Shown: positions 1 through 6,420 of the stretch, one piece after another
Layout of the letters: each line of letters begins with the position of its first letter
Numbering within the stretch: position 1 is the first letter of the stretch
NCBI GenBank assembly: GCA_031401035.1
Contig: JANNRA010000157.1
Location: 1-20,475 of the forward strand
Direction: 5' to 3'
From: JANNRA01 sp031401035
GTDB lineage: Bacteria > Desulfobacterota > Binatia > HRBIN30 > CADEER01
DNA length: 20,475 nucleotides
Program-made: the position numbers and the translations under genes
Notes under the pieces: generated by a model
Told to the model about the DNA's origin: nothing
What the model saw: only the letters and a program-made list of their open reading frames with translations
The model's database searches: none

Positions 1-23
1 GGCCAGCGTGACCCGATGCAACC

Positions 24-43
24 GGCGCCCACGGGGGGGCGCC
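24..43 (-). terminator. GC-rich hairpin downstream of the amidotransferase gene (weak terminator candidate)
   Basis: A perfect 7-bp inverted repeat (GGCGCCC at 24-30, GGGCGCC at 37-43) with a 6-nt loop lies just past the stop of the minus-strand amidotransferase gene. No T-tract follows on the minus strand, so intrinsic termination is doubtful. Nothing else is recognisable in positions 1-79. Confidence 0.25.
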
Positions 44-79
44 CTCCAGCGGGGCCCCGGGCGGTTCTTGCGGGTCCGC

Positions 80-778
80 TCAGCCGAGCAGCGCGGCGAA
101 GCGGTCGAACACCGTTGTCGCCACCGCCGCGGCCGCGGCGAGGCGCGCATCGGCGTCGCCGACGATCGCCTGCGGCGCGATGCCCGTCTCGACGAGTTCG
201 CCGGCGAACGCTTCGATCCAGGTCTCGATCTGTGCCCGATCCAGCTCGAGGTGGAACAACAGCCCGTAAGCGTTGGCGCCGTGCCGATACGCCTGCGTCG
301 GGCTCAGCGCCGAGCGCGCCAGGCGCACCGCGCCGTCGGGCAGATCGAAGATGTCGCCGTGCCAATGCAGCGGCGTGAAGCGGGGGGTGATGCCGCGCCA
401 CAGCGCGTCGTCGTCCGCCGCCGCGGTGAGCTCCACTTCATGCCAGCCGATCTCCTTGCGCGTGTTCGGATAGACGCGCGCGCCCAGCGCCGCGGCGAGG
501 AGTTGGCTGCCGAGACAGGTGCCGAGGATCGGCCGTCCGGCCGCCAGCGTGCGTTCGATCAGACCGATCTCGTCGGTCAGGTGCGGGTGGCGGGCGTGCT
601 CGTAGACGCCCATCGGGCCGCCCATCACCACCAGCGCCTCGGCCTCGAGCGCGGCGGGTACCGGCTCGCCGGCGTAGGTGCGCACGCTGCGCACCGTCAC
701 CCCGCGCCGCCGCAGCGCGGCGCCGATCGCTCCCGGCCCCTCGACGGCGACGTGTTGCAGCACCAGTGCGGTTGGCAT
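80..778 (-). CDS. Class I glutamine amidotransferase-like protein (GMP-synthase glutaminase type)
   Basis: This 232-residue protein has the fold signature of a triad glutaminase domain. The nucleophile elbow GTCLGSQ places Cys88 as catalytic cysteine, and FHLELD near the C-terminus supplies His176 and Glu178. The usual motif is FHPE, so Leu replaces Pro here. An early VMGGPMGVYE segment around residues 51-60 is typical of stand-alone class I amidotransferases related to the GuaA glutaminase domain. Known relatives hydrolyse glutamine or act on gamma-glutamyl bonds; no synthase domain is attached, so the acceptor is unknown. It is cytoplasmic, with no signal peptide. It follows the short-chain dehydrogenase gene on the same strand after about 49 nt that contain a hairpin, so it may be the distal gene of that operon. 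The Shine-Dalgarno sequence is weak (GCAGG next to the ATG). Confidence 0.85.
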   Translation of the reverse strand: MPTALVLQHVAVEGPGAIGAALRRRGVTVRSVRTYAGEPVPAALEAEALVVMGGPMGVYEHARHPHLTDEIGLIERTLAAGRPILGTCLGSQLLAAALGARVYPNTRKEIGWHEVELTAAADDDALWRGITPRFTPLHWHGDIFDLPDGAVRLARSALSPTQAYRHGANAYGLLFHLELDRAQIETWIEAFAGELVETGIAPQAIVGDADARLAAAAAVATTVFDRFAALLG

Positions 779-798
779 GCCTGCGTCGAATCAGGCGA

Positions 799-821
799 CG
801 GGGGTCGCTGCAAGCCCCCCG
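799..821 (-). other. Hairpin between dehydrogenase and amidotransferase genes
   Basis: CGGGGG at 799-804 pairs with CCCCCG at 816-821 across an 11-nt loop. It sits in the 49-nt gap between two minus-strand genes. It could be an attenuator or an mRNA-stabilising hairpin, but no T-run supports termination. Confidence 0.25.
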
Positions 822-827
822 GTGTCG

Positions 828-1676
828 TCACTTCCCCGGCGACGGGAACTGGGTGCGCAGAAATCCGTCCCAGGCGCGGTCGGGGAGCCAGCGCCGCACG
901 GCCATCATCGTGTGTGCGGCGGCGGTGATGACGTAGCGCGTCTTCGGCGTCGTCGCCGTGATCGCCTTCTCGATCGCCTTGGCCACCGCGTCGGGCTCGG
1001 CGGCGAGCGCCGCCAGCGGGCCCTCGTAGGCGTTGCGGATCTGCTGCGTCAGCGCGGCGCGGAAGGCGGCGTAGTCGGGGCTGGCCGCGGCGATCGCGTC
1101 CACCTTGGCGACCGCAGTGTTGCCGAACTCGGTCTTGATCGGGCCGGGCTGCACCACCACGACGTCGATGCCGGAGCCGCGCACCTCGAAGCGCAGCGCG
1201 TCGCTGAGCGCCTCCAGTGCGTACTTCGTCGCGTGGTAGGCGCCGCCGCCGGGCAGGGTCAGGCGGCCGCCCATCGAGCTGATGTTGACGATGCGCCCCC
1301 AGCGCTGCGCGCGCATGCGCGGCAGCGCCAACTGGGTGAGGCGCAACAGCCCGAAGACGTTGGTCTCGAACTGGCGCCGCACTTCCTCCATCGACACCTC
1401 TTCGATGGGCCCCTCGGAGCCGTAGCCGGCGTTGTTGATCAGCGCCCCGACGGCGCCCTCGGCCCCCTCGACGCGCGCCACCGCCGCCTGCATCGAGGCC
1501 TCGTCGCAGACGTCGAGCGCCAGCAGCTCGCAGCCGCTCGCCGCCAGGTCGGCGATTGATTCGAGCCGCCGCGCCGAGGCGTAGACGCGGTGCCCGGCCT
1601 TCACCAGCCGCAGTGCCGTGGCGCGCCCGATGCCCGTCGAACAGCCGGTGATCAATACCGCTCTGGAGATCGTCAT
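828..1676 (-). CDS. Short-chain dehydrogenase/reductase (SDR), downstream member of a tandem pair
   Basis: This 282-residue protein is a classical SDR. The NAD(P)-binding motif TGCSTGIG spans residues 10-17, NNAG is at 81-84, the catalytic serine is in NISS (residues 131-134) and the catalytic pair is Tyr147/Lys151 in YHATK. PGPIKTEF follows, the usual segment after the active site. The start was set at the ATG preceded by AAGGAGG six bases upstream; an upstream in-frame ATG would add seven residues and swallow this ribosome-binding site. The gene begins 11 nt after the stop of the other SDR, so the two are almost surely co-transcribed. The paralogous neighbour and similar length suggest duplication. 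The Arg-rich RVYASARR segment after beta-2 hints at NADP(H) preference (inference). The substrate cannot be told from sequence; relatives act on alcohols, retinoids, steroids or ketoacyl groups. Confidence 0.93.
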   Translation of the reverse strand: MTISRAVLITGCSTGIGRATALRLVKAGHRVYASARRLESIADLAASGCELLALDVCDEASMQAAVARVEGAEGAVGALINNAGYGSEGPIEEVSMEEVRRQFETNVFGLLRLTQLALPRMRAQRWGRIVNISSMGGRLTLPGGGAYHATKYALEALSDALRFEVRGSGIDVVVVQPGPIKTEFGNTAVAKVDAIAAASPDYAAFRAALTQQIRNAYEGPLAALAAEPDAVAKAIEKAITATTPKTRYVITAAAHTMMAVRRWLPDRAWDGFLRTQFPSPGK

Positions 1677-1687
1677 CAGTCCCTCCT

Positions 1688-2437
1688 TCAGTCCCACCAG
1701 TCGATGGCGCCGCGCATCGCCTGCTCATACTGCTCGAAGGAGAGCTGGCGGTGTGCCTCGGCCGCCATGTGCGCGTCGGCGCCGGCGAGCGCCCGCACCT
1801 TGACGTCGAACTGCTGCGAGCGCTGCCAGTACGGCGAGGCCGGCGTGAAGGCCACCGCGGTGACGGCGTTATCGAGCAACTGCGTCGCGTACTGCCCGGG
1901 TTCGACCAGCAGTACGCGGATGCCGAACGGCGCCACCTCGTAGTGCAGCGCCTCGGTGATCGCCTCGAGCGCGTGCTTGCTGGCCGAGTAGAGGCCGCCG
2001 AAGGGGCGCGCTACCAGGCCGGCGATCGAGGAGATGTTGACGATCGTGCCGCGTCCACGGGCGCGCATGGGCGGCAGCGCGGCGCGCAGGACGCGCAGGG
2101 TGCCGAAGACGTTGGTGTCGAACTGGCGCCGGGCGACGGCGTCGCCGCATTCCTCGATTGGTCCGCGCACCTCGATGCCGGCGTTGTTGATCAGCACGTC
2201 GATCGGGCCCGCCGCCTCGGCGGCGGCGATCGCCGCCTGCACCGATGCCTCGTCGAGGATGTCGAGCGCCAGCAGGTACAGATCGAGACCCTCCGCATCG
2301 CGCGCCGCGGCGAGCCCTGCGGCTTTGCCGGGATCGCGCATGGTGGCGAATACGCGGTGCCCCTTGCGGGCGAAATCGAGCCCCATCAGCAAACCGAAGC
2401 CGCTGCTGCAGCCGGTGATCAGGACGGTGGATGACAT
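1688..2437 (-). CDS. Short-chain dehydrogenase/reductase (SDR), first gene of a tandem pair
   Basis: This 249-residue protein is a classical SDR. The cofactor loop is TGCSSGFG (residues 8-15), with Phe where Ile is usual. NNAG is at 84-87, serines 136/137 lie in NISS, and YSASK gives Tyr150 and Lys154. The C-terminal substrate-binding part (from about residue 175) differs from that of the neighbouring SDR, so the two probably use different substrates despite a shared fold. AAGGAG lies about eight bases before the ATG. Upstream lie a strong hairpin and a copy of the palindrome found in front of the tetR gene, which points to regulation by that TetR protein. The gene ends in an unusual Trp-Trp-Asp. 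The reaction is NAD(P)-dependent oxidation or reduction of an alcohol or ketone; the physiological substrate is unknown. Confidence 0.93.
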   Translation of the reverse strand: MSSTVLITGCSSGFGLLMGLDFARKGHRVFATMRDPGKAAGLAAARDAEGLDLYLLALDILDEASVQAAIAAAEAAGPIDVLINNAGIEVRGPIEECGDAVARRQFDTNVFGTLRVLRAALPPMRARGRGTIVNISSIAGLVARPFGGLYSASKHALEAITEALHYEVAPFGIRVLLVEPGQYATQLLDNAVTAVAFTPASPYWQRSQQFDVKVRALAGADAHMAAEAHRQLSFEQYEQAMRGAIDWWD

Positions 2438-2455
2438 CTCTGCGGCTCCTTCTGA

Positions 2456-2486
2456 GCGGAGGGCGCGCCTCTGCCGCGCCCTCCGT
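2456..2486 (-). other. Strong 5'-leader hairpin of the SDR operon, or terminator of tetR
   Basis: A perfect 9-bp stem (GGAGGGCGC at 2458-2466 and GCGCCCTCC at 2476-2484, extended by C2457-G2485) encloses a 9-nt loop. It lies between the putative operator and the ribosome-binding site of the first SDR gene, about 20 nt before its start codon. It may end tetR transcription or shape the SDR leader. There is no T-tract. Confidence 0.4.
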
Positions 2487-2526
2487 TGCGGTAGACGATT
2501 CCCACCCCGGGCCGCCCCGGCGTCGA

Positions 2527-2542
2527 CTGAATGTTCATTCCG
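2527..2542. promoter_or_regulatory. Putative TetR-family operator upstream of the SDR pair
   Basis: The 16 bases CTGAATGTTCATTCCG match the perfect palindrome at 3145-3160 in 14 of 16 positions and keep both half-sites (GAATG and CATTC). The site lies about 90 bp before the first SDR start codon and just downstream of the tetR stop, where an operon operator would be expected. No clear -35/-10 pair was recognised beside it. Confidence 0.6.
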
Positions 2543-2558
2543 CTTGTGTGCACGCGCA

Positions 2559-3137
2559 TCAGCGGGCCCGCAGCATGTCCCAGGCGAGGACCTCGGCCTG
2601 GCTCACCACCGCCGCGGTGAGGGCGAACCGGCCGGCGTCGGATTCCTTCACCAGGCCGATGAAGGCGCCGAAGGCGAGGGCGATGAGCACCGCCGGCGGC
2701 GCCAGGCGGATGGCGCCGCCGGCCTGGCCGCGGCGGACGAAATCGGTGATCGAGACAAACACCGCGTCGCTGGTCGCGCGGCTGGCCGCATCGAGGTAGG
2801 TGGCGTGGCTGTGCGTCTCGAGAAAACGGAAGGCGGCAGGGCTCTCCTGGAAGAACTCCCACAGACCCTGCCACATCGCCGCGAATTCCTGCCGCGGCGT
2901 CTCGCCGTCGCGGCGCCGTTCCAGCAGGCAGCGCTGCAGGGCGAGTTTGCTGTCGCGAAAGACGGTGTTGCCGAGCGCCTCCTTGTTGGCGAAGTGCCGG
3001 TAGATGGTTCCGGCGCCGACCCCGGCCCGCGCGGCGATCAGCGGCATGGGCGTCGCGTCGAAGGCGCGCGCGCTGAACAACTCCAGGGCGGCGGCGAGGA
3101 TGGCCTCGCGCTTGTCGACGGCGGCGCGCTTCGGCAT
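2559..3137 (-). CDS. TetR/AcrR-family transcriptional regulator
   Basis: This 192-residue protein has the layout of the family. An N-terminal DNA-binding domain begins with KREAILAAALELFSARAFDATP (start of helix 1 near residue 9), followed by the helix-turn-helix around residues 31-51 with the hallmark AGVGAGTIYRHFANKEAL. The C-terminal part is all-helical and divergent, the expected ligand-binding and dimerisation domain, containing WQGLWEFF near residue 90. The protein probably represses in the absence of a hydrophobic ligand. A perfect palindrome sits 7 bp before its ATG and overlaps the likely -10 region, the classic autorepression position. A near-copy precedes the SDR genes downstream. 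The ligand is unknown; a compound handled by the SDRs is the simplest guess. Confidence 0.92.
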   Translation of the reverse strand: MPKRAAVDKREAILAAALELFSARAFDATPMPLIAARAGVGAGTIYRHFANKEALGNTVFRDSKLALQRCLLERRRDGETPRQEFAAMWQGLWEFFQESPAAFRFLETHSHATYLDAASRATSDAVFVSITDFVRRGQAGGAIRLAPPAVLIALAFGAFIGLVKESDAGRFALTAAVVSQAEVLAWDMLRAR

Positions 3138-3144
3138 GTGGGGA

Positions 3145-3160
3145 CGGAATGATCATTCCG
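3145..3160. promoter_or_regulatory. Perfect 16-bp palindrome, putative TetR autoregulatory operator
   Basis: CGGAATGATCATTCCG reads identically on both strands and lies 7 bp upstream of the tetR ATG. Size, symmetry and position fit a dimeric TetR-family operator. A second copy with 14/16 identity lies at 2527-2542. Confidence 0.7.
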
Positions 3161-3175
3161 TCTCACGCAAGTCAA
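3149..3175 (-). promoter_or_regulatory. Candidate tetR promoter overlapped by the operator
   Basis: On the minus strand TTGACT (3175-3170) is a 5/6 match to the -35 hexamer. It is followed 15 nt later by GATCAT (3154-3149), a 4/6 match to the -10 hexamer that lies inside the palindrome. The spacing is short, so the -10 assignment is tentative. A repressor on the palindrome would block it. Confidence 0.4.
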
Positions 3176-3177
3176 CT

Positions 3178-3199
3178 GGCGGGGATGACAGCTCCCGCC
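3178..3199 (-). terminator. Hairpin just past the CMD-family gene
   Basis: GGCGGG (3178-3183) pairs with CCCGCC (3194-3199) around a 10-nt loop, directly after the stop codon of the minus-strand upstream gene and before the tetR promoter. It could separate the two transcripts, although no T-run follows. Confidence 0.3.
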
Positions 3200-3200
3200 A

Positions 3201-3845
3201 TCACGACCGGTCGACGCGGCGCATCGCGTCGAGGGTGCGCACCCCGTCGGCGCCGATGAGCTCGACGACCCGCTCATCGACGTCGTCGTACTCGAGGCGC
3301 AGGGCGCGGCACATCGTCGCGTGCATCTCGTAGGTGCAGACGATGTAGGTCAGCTCGAGGATCTCCTCGTCCGACAGGCCGCCGGCGCGCAGCGCGGCGA
3401 AGGTGCCGTCGGGCGTGCGGCCGCCGTCGAGTACCAGGCAGTCGGTGTAGGCGAGCACGGCGCGCTCGACGGCCGAGAAGACCTCCGCGGTCTGCCAGGC
3501 CGGTAGCGCCTCGACCTGGGCGTCGCTCAGTCCAGCCGAGCGCGCCGCCTTGCAGTGCTGCGAGAAGACGAACTGGCTGCCGCGCGCCCAACCGGCGCGC
3601 ATCTGGCCGAGTTCGCGCAACGCCGGCGCGAGGCGGCGCGTCGGACTGCGATAGAACGCGAAACCGGCGACGGCGTGCATCAGGGCATCCGGCACGGCGG
3701 CGAACACCGTCCACCAATTGCCGGGCGTGCCGGTCTCGGTGCCGGGATCGGCGACCGGATCACGGCCCGGACCAAAGACGAAATCGTAGAGCTGCTGCAC
3801 CGCCGGTGGGGCGTCGGCGCGGGCGATCTGCTTCAGGCGCGGCAT
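3201..3845 (-). CDS. Carboxymuconolactone decarboxylase (CMD/AhpD-like) family protein
   Basis: The protein is 214 residues from the second of two adjacent ATGs (215 from the first). That second ATG was chosen because GAGGAG then sits at normal spacing, five bases away. The core ALRELGQMRAGWARGSQFVFSQHCKAA followed by a GLSDAQVEAL-type segment is the helical CMD signature, and later TDCLVLDGG and GGLSDEEILELTYIV segments are typical of the long CMD-like proteins. AhpD enzymes carry a CxxC redox pair; here only one cysteine (next to His in QHC) lies at that place, so peroxidase activity of the AhpD kind is not supported. Related proteins occur beside degradation genes, and neighbouring SDRs fit an accessory catabolic role (inference). 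The gene is divergent from kdsB. Confidence 0.82.
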   Translation of the reverse strand: MPRLKQIARADAPPAVQQLYDFVFGPGRDPVADPGTETGTPGNWWTVFAAVPDALMHAVAGFAFYRSPTRRLAPALRELGQMRAGWARGSQFVFSQHCKAARSAGLSDAQVEALPAWQTAEVFSAVERAVLAYTDCLVLDGGRTPDGTFAALRAGGLSDEEILELTYIVCTYEMHATMCRALRLEYDDVDERVVELIGADGVRTLDAMRRVDRS

Positions 3846-3871
3846 CATTTCTCCTCAGTGCGGGCTGCAAA

Positions 3872-3899
3872 TTGACACCGTTCGGACCGCTGGTATAGT
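3872..3899 (+). promoter_or_regulatory. Sigma70-type promoter of the kdsB-pyrG operon
   Basis: A perfect -35 hexamer TTGACA (3872-3877) is followed after 16 nt by TATAGT (3894-3899), preceded by TGG, an extended -10. Transcription would start near 3905-3908, giving a leader of about 30 nt before kdsB. It is the clearest promoter in the window and stands out in this GC-rich DNA. Confidence 0.75.
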
Positions 3900-3908
3900 C
3901 CGCGCGCC

Positions 3909-3925
3909 TGACTCGTCCTGAGTCA
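3909..3925 (+). promoter_or_regulatory. Inverted repeat in the kdsB leader
   Basis: TGACTC and GAGTCA flank a 5-nt centre, a perfect 6-bp dyad at or just after the predicted transcription start and 12 bp before the kdsB ATG. It may be an operator or a small leader hairpin. No good Shine-Dalgarno sequence is present before this ATG, so the dyad may matter for translation. Confidence 0.4.
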
Positions 3926-3937
3926 CGCACGACCTAC

Positions 3938-4699
3938 ATGGCTCGCGTCGTCGCAATCATCCCCGCACGCTACGAGTCCACCCGTCTCCCCGGAAAACCC
4001 CTCGCGGATCTCAACGGCCGGCCGATGATCCAGCACGTCTACGAGCGTGCCCTGCGGGCGCGCGGCGTCGACCGCGTGGTGGTGGCGACCGACGACGAAC
4101 GCATCCGCGCCGCGGTGGCAGCGTTCGGCGGCGAGGTGGTGATGACGCGCGCCGACCACCCATCCGGCACCGACCGCATCGCCGAGGTGGCGCACGGCCT
4201 CGATGCCGAGGTGATCGTCAACGTCCAGGGCGACCTGCCGCTGCTCGATCCCGACGTCGTCGCCGCCGCCGTGGCGCCGCTCGCCGCCGACGCCGGCCTG
4301 CCGATGGCGACGATCAGGACCGCGCTGTACCGGCGCGAGGAGCTGGTGGACCCGAACGTCGTCAAGGTCGTCACCGATCGCGACGGCTACGCGCTGTATT
4401 TTTCGCGCAGCCCGCTGCCGCACCACCGCGATGGCGATGGCGGCGAGCACGGCGGTCCGCTGGCGTACAAGCACATCGGGCTCTATGTGTACCGGCGCGA
4501 GTTTCTGCTCGGCTTCGCCCGCCTGGCGCCGACGCCGCTCGAGCAGGCCGAGAAGCTGGAGCAGTTGCGGGCGTTGGAATGGGGCTTTCGCATCAAGGTG
4601 ACCGAGGTGGCCGCCGCGTCGATAGAGGTCGACACGCCGCGCGACCTGGATCGGGCGCGCGCGGCACTGACGGCCAGTGCCGCGCGGACGCGACCGTAG
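3938..4699 (+). CDS. kdsB: 3-deoxy-manno-octulosonate cytidylyltransferase (CMP-Kdo synthetase)
   Basis: KdsB couples CTP and Kdo to CMP-Kdo plus pyrophosphate, the activated sugar for the inner core of lipopolysaccharide, in the cytoplasm. The 253-residue length is normal. The N-terminal nucleotide-binding signature IIPARYESTRLPGKPL is at residues 7-22, followed by VVATDDERI, the HPSGTDRIAEV segment, NVQGDLPLL around residues 95-103, and a C-terminal LEQAEKLEQLRALEWGFRI typical of the family. The usual NVQGDEP motif reads NVQGDLP here, so a commonly conserved Glu is Leu; the Mg-binding Asp99 is kept. VDTPRDLDRAR near the end is standard. The gene leads an operon with pyrG 18 nt downstream, which supplies the CTP substrate. 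A kdsA gene, often adjacent in other delta-type genomes, is absent here. Confidence 0.95.
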   Translation: MARVVAIIPARYESTRLPGKPLADLNGRPMIQHVYERALRARGVDRVVVATDDERIRAAVAAFGGEVVMTRADHPSGTDRIAEVAHGLDAEVIVNVQGDLPLLDPDVVAAAVAPLAADAGLPMATIRTALYRREELVDPNVVKVVTDRDGYALYFSRSPLPHHRDGDGGEHGGPLAYKHIGLYVYRREFLLGFARLAPTPLEQAEKLEQLRALEWGFRIKVTEVAAASIEVDTPRDLDRARAALTASAARTRP

Positions 4700-4717
4700 C
4701 GCTGAGGTGAGGGTGAA

Positions 4718-6376
4718 ATGGCGAACGAATTGAAGCGAACCAAGTTCATCTTCGTCACCGGCGGTGTCGTCTCGTCGCTCGGCAAGGGCCTCGCCTCGGC
4801 GTCGATCGGGGCGCTGCTCGAGAGCCGCGGGCTGAAGGTGTCGATCCTCAAGATGGATCCGTACATCAACGTCGACCCGGGCACGATGAGCCCGTTTCAG
4901 CACGGCGAGGTGTTCGTCACCGACGACGGCGCCGAGACCGACCTCGATCTCGGTCACTACGAGCGCTTCCTGTCGACGCGCATGAGTCAGAAGAACAACT
5001 TCACCACCGGGCAGGTGTACGACGCGGTGATCAGCCGCGAGCGCCGCGGCGATTACCTCGGCGGCACCGTGCAGGTGATCCCGCACATCACCGACGAGAT
5101 CAAGGCGCGCATTCTCGCCGCCGCCGACGACGTCGACGTGCTCATCGGCGAGATCGGCGGCACCGTCGGCGACATCGAGAGCCTGCCGTTCCTCGAGGCC
5201 ATCCGCCAGTTCCGCTGGGACCGCGGCCGAGACAACGTCATCTACATCCACCTGACGCTGGTGCCCTACATCTCCGCCGCCGGCGAGGTGAAGACCAAGC
5301 CGACCCAGCACAGCGTCAAGGAGCTCACCGGCCTGGGCATCCAGCCGGACCTGCTGCTGTGCCGCACCGACCGCGTGCTGGAGCCGAAGATCAAGGCCAA
5401 GATCGCCCACTTCTGCAACGTCGACGAGAAGGCGGTGATCACCGCCCGCGACGTCGACTGCATCTACGAGGTGCCGTTGGCCCTGCACGACGAGGGCATC
5501 GACGACCGCCTGGCCGAGATGCTGAACATGTGGACCGGGGCGCCGAATCTGCAGAAGTGGCAGAAGGTGGTGCAGACCGCGAAGACCGCGCGCGAGGGCG
5601 TGCGCATCGCCGTCGTCGGCAAGTACGTCGATCTCGCCGACTCGTACAAGAGCCTCAACGAGGCGCTGATGCACGGCGGCTTCGCCAACGAGTGCAAGGT
5701 CGAGCTCGATTTCGTCGACTCCGAGCAGATGGCCAGCGACGGCCTGCCCGAGGCGCTTACGGCGGCCGACGCGGTGCTGGTGCCGATGGGCTTCGGGCCG
5801 CGCGGCACCGAGGGCAAGATCGCGGCGGTGCGCTACGCGCGCGAGGAGAAGGTGCCGTTCTTCGGCATCTGCTTCGGCATGCAGATGGCGGTGATCGAGT
5901 ACGCCCGCAACGTCTGCGGCCTGGCCGGCGCCAACTCGAGCGAGGTCGACGAGCGCACGCCGCATCCGGTCATCCACCTCATGCAGAGCCAGTACGCCGT
6001 CACCAAGAAGGGCGGCACCATGCGCCTCGGCGCCTACCCGTGCGTGCTGGCCGAGCACTCGCTGGCGGCGCGCCTCTACGGCAAGCGCAAAATCAGCGAG
6101 CGCCACCGCCACCGCTACGAATTCAACAACGCCTACCGCGAGCAGCTCAGCGCGGCGGGCCTGGTGCTGAGCGGCCTCTCGCCGGACGAGTCGCTGGTCG
6201 AGATCGTCGAGATCGCGGACCATCCGTGGTTCATCGGCTGCCAGTTCCACCCCGAGTTCAAATCGCGCCCGATCGACTGCCATCCCCTGTTCAAGGGCTT
6301 CATCCGCGCCGCCCTGCAGCACAAGGCGGAGGCGCGCCAGGCGCCGCTACTGCGGGCGGTGCCCTCGCCGCACTGA
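4718..6376 (+). CDS. pyrG: CTP synthase (glutamine-hydrolysing)
   Basis: PyrG aminates UTP to CTP with ATP and glutamine, the last step of de novo pyrimidine nucleotide synthesis. At 552 residues it has full family length. The synthetase domain opens with FIFVTGGVVSSLGKGLASAS (ATP-binding loop), then KMDPYINVDPGTMSPFQHGE and IGEIGGTVGDIES. The C-terminal glutaminase domain carries GICFGMQ with nucleophile Cys385, and GCQFHPEF with the catalytic His and Glu. All key residues are intact. The start follows GAGGTGAGGGTG, a fair ribosome-binding region. Co-transcription with kdsB links nucleotide supply to lipopolysaccharide synthesis. Downstream, only 44 nt separate it from the convergent giant gene, and no clear terminator was found between them. 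Confidence 0.98.
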   Translation: MANELKRTKFIFVTGGVVSSLGKGLASASIGALLESRGLKVSILKMDPYINVDPGTMSPFQHGEVFVTDDGAETDLDLGHYERFLSTRMSQKNNFTTGQVYDAVISRERRGDYLGGTVQVIPHITDEIKARILAAADDVDVLIGEIGGTVGDIESLPFLEAIRQFRWDRGRDNVIYIHLTLVPYISAAGEVKTKPTQHSVKELTGLGIQPDLLLCRTDRVLEPKIKAKIAHFCNVDEKAVITARDVDCIYEVPLALHDEGIDDRLAEMLNMWTGAPNLQKWQKVVQTAKTAREGVRIAVVGKYVDLADSYKSLNEALMHGGFANECKVELDFVDSEQMASDGLPEALTAADAVLVPMGFGPRGTEGKIAAVRYAREEKVPFFGICFGMQMAVIEYARNVCGLAGANSSEVDERTPHPVIHLMQSQYAVTKKGGTMRLGAYPCVLAEHSLAARLYGKRKISERHRHRYEFNNAYREQLSAAGLVLSGLSPDESLVEIVEIADHPWFIGCQFHPEFKSRPIDCHPLFKGFIRAALQHKAEARQAPLLRAVPSPH

Positions 6377-6420
6377 CCCCGGCCGGCGGTCGGCGCGGGA
6401 TCGCCGCGCGCGCGGGCCGG

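Noticed and set aside
3923..6322. A 799-codon open frame antisense to kdsB and pyrG
   Set aside because: Both sense genes are certain, and the antisense product has low complexity and no recognisable motif.
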